Origin: Synechococcus sp. WH 5701
Lineage (GTDB): Bacteria > Cyanobacteriota > Cyanobacteriia > PCC-6307 > Cyanobiaceae
NCBI RefSeq assembly: GCF_000153045.1
Contig: NZ_CH724159.1
Span: 957,823-1,021,822, forward strand
Length of the DNA stretch: 64,000 nt
Direction of reading: 5' to 3'
The notes under the pieces were generated by a model. The model searched no databases and was not told where the DNA came from. It saw nothing but the letters and a program-made list of their open reading frames with translations. Of the stretch, positions 59,318-64,000 are shown piece after piece (positions within the stretch are counted from its first letter, which is position 1; each line of letters starts with the position of its first letter). Made by a program: the position numbers and the translations under genes.

Positions 59318-59857
59318 ATGGATCTCGACGCCAGCATGCGCAAGTCGCTGGAAGCCACCCAGCGCACCTTCAACACCATCCGCACCGGGCGGGCCAATCC
59401 CTCGCTGCTCGACAAGATCACCATTGAGTACTACGGCGCCGAAACACCCCTGCGTTCGGTGGCCAGCCTCTCCACCCCCGATTCCCAGACGATCCAGATC
59501 CAGCCTTTCGACAGCGCAGCGATGGCGTCGATCGAGAAGGCCATTGCCATGAGTGATCTGGGCCTCACCCCCAACAACGATGGCCGTCTGATCCGCATCA
59601 ATATCCCCCCGTTGACGGCTGACCGACGCAAGGAGTTCTGCAAACTCGCCTCCCGCTACGCCGAAGACGGCAAGGTGGCCCTGCGCAACATCCGCCGAGA
59701 CGCGATCGAGAAGATCAAGAAACAGGAGAAAGACGGGGAGCTCTCCGAAGATCAGAGCCGCGATGAGCAGGAGAAGGTGCAGAAGCTCACCGACCGCTTC
59801 ATCGTCGAACTGGAGAAAAGCCTCGCGGAGAAGGAAGCCGACATCCTCAAGGTCTGA
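59318..59857 (+). CDS. frr: Ribosome recycling factor
   Basis: A 179-residue protein: [26 protein letters not shown] is the N-terminal helix of the three-helix bundle, [18 protein letters not shown] and [19 protein letters not shown] the following helices. It dissociates ribosomes after termination. Length slightly below the usual 185. Next gene starts three bases on. Confidence 0.97.
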   Translation: MDLDASMRKSLEATQRTFNTIRTGRANPSLLDKITIEYYGAETPLRSVASLSTPDSQTIQIQPFDSAAMASIEKAIAMSDLGLTPNNDGRLIRINIPPLTADRRKEFCKLASRYAEDGKVALRNIRRDAIEKIKKQEKDGELSEDQSRDEQEKVQKLTDRFIVELEKSLAEKEADILKV

Positions 59858-59859
59858 GC

Positions 59860-61020
59860 GTGGCCAGCTCTGCAGCCGGGTCAGGCTTTGATGCCGATGT
59901 GATCGTGGTCGGAGCGGGCGCGTCTGGGGCGGCGGCGGCCTACCACCTGGCTGCTCGGGGCTGGAGGGTGAAGCTTCTTGAGGCAGGAACCCTGCCCCGG
60001 CCGAAGCCCTGTGGTGGTGGCATGGCCGCCTCCGTGCAGGCCCTCTTCCCGTTCGATCTCACCCCGGCCGTCGATCGGGTGATCACCAAAGTGCGCTTCA
60101 CCTGGTGCCTGGAGGATCCCGTGATCGCCGAGCTGCCTGGGGAGGCACCCTTCTGGATCGTTCGCCGCTCACGCCTGGATCACTTTCTGGCGGAGCAGGC
60201 GGTTGACTGCGGTGCTGATCTGCTTGAGGGCACCGCCGTGGAAGCGATCACCCGGGAGGAGAATCACTGGTGCGTGCAGACCTCAGCGGGAGGCTCGCTC
60301 AACTCCAGGGCTGTGGTGATCGCCGATGGGGCTCGCTCAGTCTTCGGCCAACGGCTGGGGCTGGGTTCGCTTCAGCCTCGCTTCGCCTCAACTGTGTCGG
60401 TGGAGGTGGAGGGTGAAGTGCAGGAGCCCGACACGGCTCATTTCGAATTCGGCCTGGTGCGCCATGGTTTCAGCTGGGCCTTTCCCCGCCAGGGGGGGCT
60501 CAGCATCGGTGTGGGCAGCTTCATCGGCCGCGAGCCCCTGGAGGCCGAGGCCGTGCTGGCGCGCCTGTTGCCCAGCCTGGGCCTGCCACCCGACAGTGGC
60601 GAGCGGCGGGTGTCTCCTCTGCGAGTCTGGGATGGGCATCACCGGCTCCACCATGGAGCCGGTGCCCTGGTGGTCGGTGATGCGGCCTCGCTGGTGGATC
60701 CCTTTCTGGCGGAGGGACTGCGCCCCGCACTGCTCAGCGGCACCCGGGCCGCCGAGGCCCTCGACCGCTGGCTGGGCGGCGAGGCCAGGGCCCTGGAGGG
60801 CTACAGCGAGCGCATGCGCGCTGACTGGGGCCAGTCGATGGCCTGGGGACGGCGCATTGCCCAGGTGTTCTACCGGTTGCCCCGGGTGGGCTATCAACTG
60901 GGGGTGAAGAGGCCCACCGCTCCGCGGCGCATAGCCCAGATCCTCTCGGGGGAGCTGGGCTATGGCGACATCGCCCAGCGTGTGATCCGCCGCCTGATGT
61001 TCAACCGCACTCAGAGCTAG
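59860..61020 (+). CDS. FAD-dependent geranylgeranyl-reductase-family oxidoreductase
   Basis: A 386-residue flavoprotein: FAD motif VIVVGAGASGAAAAYHLA near residue 14, then PKPCGGGMAAS (the conserved Cys-Gly-Gly loop of the family) and GALVVGDAASLVDPFLAEGL for the second FAD contact. Family members saturate geranylgeranyl chains for chlorophyll and tocopherol; this one is clearly different from ChlP and may be a relative with another isoprenoid or unknown substrate. Start GTG 59860 is the best. The stop overlaps the opposite-strand gene stop by four bases. Confidence 0.85.
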   Translation: MASSAAGSGFDADVIVVGAGASGAAAAYHLAARGWRVKLLEAGTLPRPKPCGGGMAASVQALFPFDLTPAVDRVITKVRFTWCLEDPVIAELPGEAPFWIVRRSRLDHFLAEQAVDCGADLLEGTAVEAITREENHWCVQTSAGGSLNSRAVVIADGARSVFGQRLGLGSLQPRFASTVSVEVEGEVQEPDTAHFEFGLVRHGFSWAFPRQGGLSIGVGSFIGREPLEAEAVLARLLPSLGLPPDSGERRVSPLRVWDGHHRLHHGAGALVVGDAASLVDPFLAEGLRPALLSGTRAAEALDRWLGGEARALEGYSERMRADWGQSMAWGRRIAQVFYRLPRVGYQLGVKRPTAPRRIAQILSGELGYGDIAQRVIRRLMFNRTQS

Positions 61021-61391
61021 CGCAGACAGTCCTTGAGCTGGCGCAGACGCTGATCGATGGAACAGAGCAGTTCGATGGCGAACATCGGCGATTCCTGAAC
61101 GGCAAAGAGGAACTTCTCCCGGTTCATCATCAGGATCCGGCAGGGGGTGATGGCCTTGGCATTGCCGTAACGGCGGTGATCCGGGGTGACCAGCGCACCG
61201 GCACCGAAGACATCACCTTCCCTGATCTCCTCGTGCCCCGCGTCTCCGTTCCAGCTGAGCAGGACGCTGCCCTGCAGCAACCCGAACATGCAATCGCCGG
61301 ATTCTCCGGCCTTGAAGATCAAGTCGCCTGGAGCGTAGTCACGCACTTCACCCTGGGTGGCAAGAGCACGCAGGGTGTCGAGGGCATTCAT
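61017..61391 (-). CDS. Single-domain cyclic-nucleotide-binding (Crp-like) protein
   Basis: A 124-residue cNMP-binding beta-roll without a DNA-binding helix-turn-helix: VRDYAPGDLIFKAGESGDCMFGLLQG at the start, EIREGDVFGAGALVTP for the phosphate-binding cassette (GAGAL in place of FGExAL), then RILMMNREKFLFAVQESP. It may respond to cAMP or other ligand, but the weak cassette makes that uncertain. ATG 61391. Confidence 0.85.
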   Translation of the reverse strand: MNALDTLRALATQGEVRDYAPGDLIFKAGESGDCMFGLLQGSVLLSWNGDAGHEEIREGDVFGAGALVTPDHRRYGNAKAITPCRILMMNREKFLFAVQESPMFAIELLCSIDQRLRQLKDCLR

Positions 61392-61426
61392 GGATCAGGC
61401 CAGGGATGAACTTCGAGTGTGGCTGA

Positions 61427-62605
61427 TCAGGCCGCGACGGCCGCCAGGGCCAGGGGAGCTCCGAGTCCACCACGCACGTCTTCGGGAACCAGCCTGCCGT
61501 CGTGGTCGGTGTCGAGGGCATCAAAGACAGCATCGCTGCCCAGCCACTCTTCGCGGGTGATGCAGCCGTCACCATCCATGTCGTTGAGCAGGAAGATCTC
61601 CTGGGCGGCGTGGGCAAAGGCGGCCTCCCCCTCGAGTTCGGCGAGTCGATGGGCCAGCTGAGCCTCGAGGGTCTCGATCGCTTTGCTGAAGCCGCGGATG
61701 CCCTCATCGAGCTTTTCGCTGGCCATGCGATCGGCCGCCATGGCAGTGACATAGCTCGAGCGATCCAGGCTGAACTGTGCTTCGGTGGACCCAGGATTGA
61801 GGGGATCGAGCTTGCGCGGCAGGGGGGCTTCGGTTTGGCGTAGCTGATCGAGAAGTTTGGGTGAAATCGTGAGCAGATCGCAACCGGCCAGCTCGATGAT
61901 CTCCTCGATGTTGCGGAAGCTCGCACCCATCACTTCGGTGCGGTAGCCATAGGTTTTGTAATAGTTGAAGATCTTGGTGACGGAAATCACTCCTGGGTCT
62001 TCAGGGCCGGGATAGTACTCACGGCCGGTATCTTGCTTGTACCAGTCGAGGATGCGGCCCACGAACGGTGAGATCAGGGTCACCCCCGCTTCGGCGCAGG
62101 CCAACGCCTGGGTGAAGCTGAACAGCAGAGTGAGGTTGCAGTGGATGCCCTCCTTCTCCAGTGCTTCAGCGGCCTTGATGCCCTCCCAAGTGGAGGCGAT
62201 CTTGATCAGCACCCGCTCCTTGCTGATCCCGGCATCGGCATAAAGACCGATCAGTTTGCGAGCCTTCTCGATCGTGGCCTCGGTGTCGTAACTGAGCCTG
62301 GCATCCACCTCAGTGGACACTCGTCCGGGGACGATCTGGAGGATCTCCTTGCCGAAGGTGACGCAGATCTCATCGAGAGCTTCCAGCACCACCGCTTCAG
62401 CGGGCGCTGTGGCACCGATCACCGTTCTGGAGGCCTTCAGGGATTCATCGATGAGTCGCTGATACAGAGGAATCTGAGCGGCCGCCAGGATCAGGGATGG
62501 GTTGGTGGTGGCGTCACGGGGGGTGAACTGCTTGATCGCTTCCAGTTCACCCGTGTCAGCGACGACCACGGTCATGGAAGCGAGTTGATCGAGCAGGTTG
62601 GGCAT
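61427..62605 (-). CDS. tal: Transaldolase with two C-terminal EF-hands
   Basis: A 392-residue protein. Residues 1 to about 320 are transaldolase (pentose phosphate pathway), with [14 protein letters not shown] and the Schiff-base Lys in [36 protein letters not shown] is the strong family stretch. Residues about 335-380 hold two EF-hand loops, 342-353 ([12 protein letters not shown]) and 365-376 ([12 protein letters not shown]), with acidic residues at positions 1, 3, 5 and 12. Ca2+ may control enzyme activity or assembly. ATG 62605; 64 bases from ftsI. Confidence 0.94.
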   Translation of the reverse strand: MPNLLDQLASMTVVVADTGELEAIKQFTPRDATTNPSLILAAAQIPLYQRLIDESLKASRTVIGATAPAEAVVLEALDEICVTFGKEILQIVPGRVSTEVDARLSYDTEATIEKARKLIGLYADAGISKERVLIKIASTWEGIKAAEALEKEGIHCNLTLLFSFTQALACAEAGVTLISPFVGRILDWYKQDTGREYYPGPEDPGVISVTKIFNYYKTYGYRTEVMGASFRNIEEIIELAGCDLLTISPKLLDQLRQTEAPLPRKLDPLNPGSTEAQFSLDRSSYVTAMAADRMASEKLDEGIRGFSKAIETLEAQLAHRLAELEGEAAFAHAAQEIFLLNDMDGDGCITREEWLGSDAVFDALDTDHDGRLVPEDVRGGLGAPLALAAVAA

Positions 62606-62669
62606 GTCCCCAAGCATTGGCGTCTGGGACGAGGCTAGCCAGGCAGAGCCGAGTCCACCCGGAGCGTCC

Positions 62670-64000
62670 TCAACCCCGCACCGTTGGCTGGCCGGCTGGC
62701 TTCTTGCCTGTACTGGGCGGAACTTTCTCCAGCACGAGCAGGGCTTCGATGATCTCCTTGGCCGCCGGAACCGCCACGGTGGAGCCGTAAGCATTGCCCC
62801 CTTGGGGTTCATCCACCACCACAAGCACCACAAAGCGGGGATCGTCGATCGGTAGGTGGGCCACGAAGCTGGTGATCCGTGCTCCCGGGATGTAGACCCC
62901 GTTGAGGGCCTTCTGGGCGGTGCCGGTCTTTCCACCGATGCGGTATCCGGGTACCTGAACGCCCTTGCCACTGCCTTTCTCCACGACCGTTTCCAGCCAG
63001 TCCATCACCTGCTTGGTGACGGCAGGTTGCATGAGCTGCAGGCCGCTGGCGGCAGGGGCTGGAGCCAGGCTGTCGCCGGAGCGCAGGCCGCGGGTGATGT
63101 GGGGGCTCACCAGACGCCCACCGTTGGCGAGCATGGCGTGCAACTGCAGGAGCTTCAGCGGTGTGAGCGAGAACCCCTGGCCAAAAGCGGCCGTGGCCGG
63201 TTCGATCGGCTGGGTGGTGAACTGCTCGCGGGTCTTGAGCTCTCCCGCCACGGCCCCTGGCAGATCGGTATCTGGAACGGTGTCGATGCCGATCCGGCGC
63301 ATCCACTCCCAGTAGATGGAGGGCTTGAGCCGGCGCATGGCCTGCACCATGCCCACATTGCTGGACACCTGAAGCACGGTGGCGAAATCCAGAATGCCGT
63401 TGGCCCTGCGGTCGTGGTTAAAGATCGGCCAACCTCCGATTGTGAGCTGTCCCACGTCGTTGACGGTGCCATTGGGCTGGATGGCCTTCTCCTGCAGGGC
63501 GATCGCCAGATTGATCGGCTTGAAGGTGGAGCCCGGCTCATAGAGATCCTGCACCGACCATTCGCGGAACAGCCCCGGAGAAAACTTCCAGAACTTGTTG
63601 GGCTCGTAGCTGGGAATCGAGGTGAGCGCCAGCATCTCGCCGTTGCGCACATCCATCACCATGGCGGAGCCCCGCTTGGCTTTCCACTGCTTCAGCTGTC
63701 TGGCGAGTGCCTGCTGGGCCACCTGCTGCAGGCGGGCGTCAAGGGTGAGTTGCAGCCGCAGATCGTCGGTGTAAAGGACCCCGGCCTGAAGTCCGTCGGG
63801 TAATGGAGTGCCGTCGGCGCCGCGGCGCATCTGACGCGTCGTTTCCTGACGGCGCAGGTCTTTGTCACGGCTCTGCTCAAGTCCCGCCTGGGCCACCCGC
63901 TCCAGATTGAGGAACCCCACCACATTGGCGAACAGCTGACCCTGCGGGTAGATCCTCTGGGGGTAGGGCTCGAGGTCAAGACCACTGATGCCGAGCTCAC
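62670..64000 (-). CDS. ftsI: Penicillin-binding protein 2 / FtsI (N-terminus outside window)
   Basis: The frame is open to base 64000, so the N-terminal domain lies outside; about 442 residues are visible. The transpeptidase motifs are [12 protein letters not shown] (SxxK), SSNVGM (SxN) and GGKTGTAQ (KTG), all intact. The visible upstream part is the PBP dimerisation domain ([17 protein letters not shown]). It builds septal or side-wall peptidoglycan. Ends 64 bases before transaldolase on the same strand. Confidence 0.94.
   Translation of the reverse strand, partial: ELGISGLDLEPYPQRIYPQGQLFANVVGFLNLERVAQAGLEQSRDKDLRRQETTRQMRRGADGTPLPDGLQAGVLYTDDLRLQLTLDARLQQVAQQALARQLKQWKAKRGSAMVMDVRNGEMLALTSIPSYEPNKFWKFSPGLFREWSVQDLYEPGSTFKPINLAIALQEKAIQPNGTVNDVGQLTIGGWPIFNHDRRANGILDFATVLQVSSNVGMVQAMRRLKPSIYWEWMRRIGIDTVPDTDLPGAVAGELKTREQFTTQPIEPATAAFGQGFSLTPLKLLQLHAMLANGGRLVSPHITRGLRSGDSLAPAPAASGLQLMQPAVTKQVMDWLETVVEKGSGKGVQVPGYRIGGKTGTAQKALNGVYIPGARITSFVAHLPIDDPRFVVLVVVDEPQGGNAYGSTVAVPAAKEIIEALLVLEKVPPSTGKKPAGQPTVRG

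Overview
The window reads as a stretch of chromosome from a high-GC unicellular alpha-cyanobacterium of the Cyanobium / Synechococcus cluster 5 type. The evidence is a set of cyanobacterial genes: NdhL with a DUF3007 protein, the ChpX-NdhD4-NdhF4 CO2-uptake NDH-1 module, ferrochelatase with a C-terminal chlorophyll-binding segment, a Tic22-like protein, a geranylgeranyl-reductase-like enzyme, two DUF3136 proteins and a Nif11-type domain. GC content is high throughout. I see no rRNA, CRISPR array, transposase or prophage. The only RNA gene found is an intron-less tRNA-Leu(UAA). Genes are tightly packed, with many 4-base ATGA overlaps.

Layout. 1-4131: end of a ZnuB-type metal permease, convergent with a four-gene operon (QueD-like protein, ArsP-like permease, TIGR03943 protein, secreted Ig-like protein). 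4173-6581: hisIE, a hydrophobic glycine-pentapeptide repeat protein, a matrixin-type metalloprotease and a DUF2214 membrane protein. 6765-9389: a group 2 sigma factor followed by a run of small genes (DUF1232, unknown, secreted, PsiE-like). 9280-12723: a Nif11-cupin fusion with an acetyltransferase, DUF3136, cytochrome c6-like, YciI-like, a J-domain protein and small ORFs. 12764-16893: feoA facing feoB, then DUF938, trpA, DUF3007 and ndhL. 16969-21601: tRNA-Leu, a rhodanese, small secreted proteins, a pterin dehydratase, a transglutaminase and a GAF-GGDEF protein.

21908-30826: a compact succinate dehydrogenase operon sdhCAB, a pyrF-pyrE fusion, an NhaP-type antiporter, pyrC and a KtrB-type potassium channel subunit. 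30897-36633: a complete polar amino-acid ABC transporter (NatFGH-BgtA-like) and a fused permease/binding-protein osmolyte transporter with no ATPase beside it. 37104-43333: a divergent PII protein next to a GAP-family membrane protein, a fasciclin protein and the CO2-uptake operon ndhF4-ndhD4-chpX. 43468-47507: an ion-transporter-like permease and a P-type ATPase in one operon. 47574-55305: ppsA, a periplasmic-binding-like protein, Tic22, small membrane and nuclease-like proteins, acetolactate synthase with an added zinc ribbon, and an M23 peptidase. 55286-64000: hemH, an orphan tyrosine recombinase, cobO, pyrH, frr, a flavin reductase, a cyclic-nucleotide-binding protein, a transaldolase with two EF-hands, and the end of an FtsI-type penicillin-binding protein.

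The themes are inorganic carbon and nitrogen status (CO2-uptake NDH-1, PII variant, amino-acid import), ion and metal homeostasis (Feo, Znu-type, Ktr, NhaP, P-ATPase) and housekeeping biosynthesis (his, trp, ilv, pyr, heme, cobalamin). No single new defence or mobile system is visible. The most unusual items are the PII variant lacking both T-loop modification residues, the Gly-pentapeptide protein, several domain fusions (Nif11-cupin, transaldolase-EF-hand, IlvB-zinc ribbon, PyrF-PyrE) and a solitary integrase.
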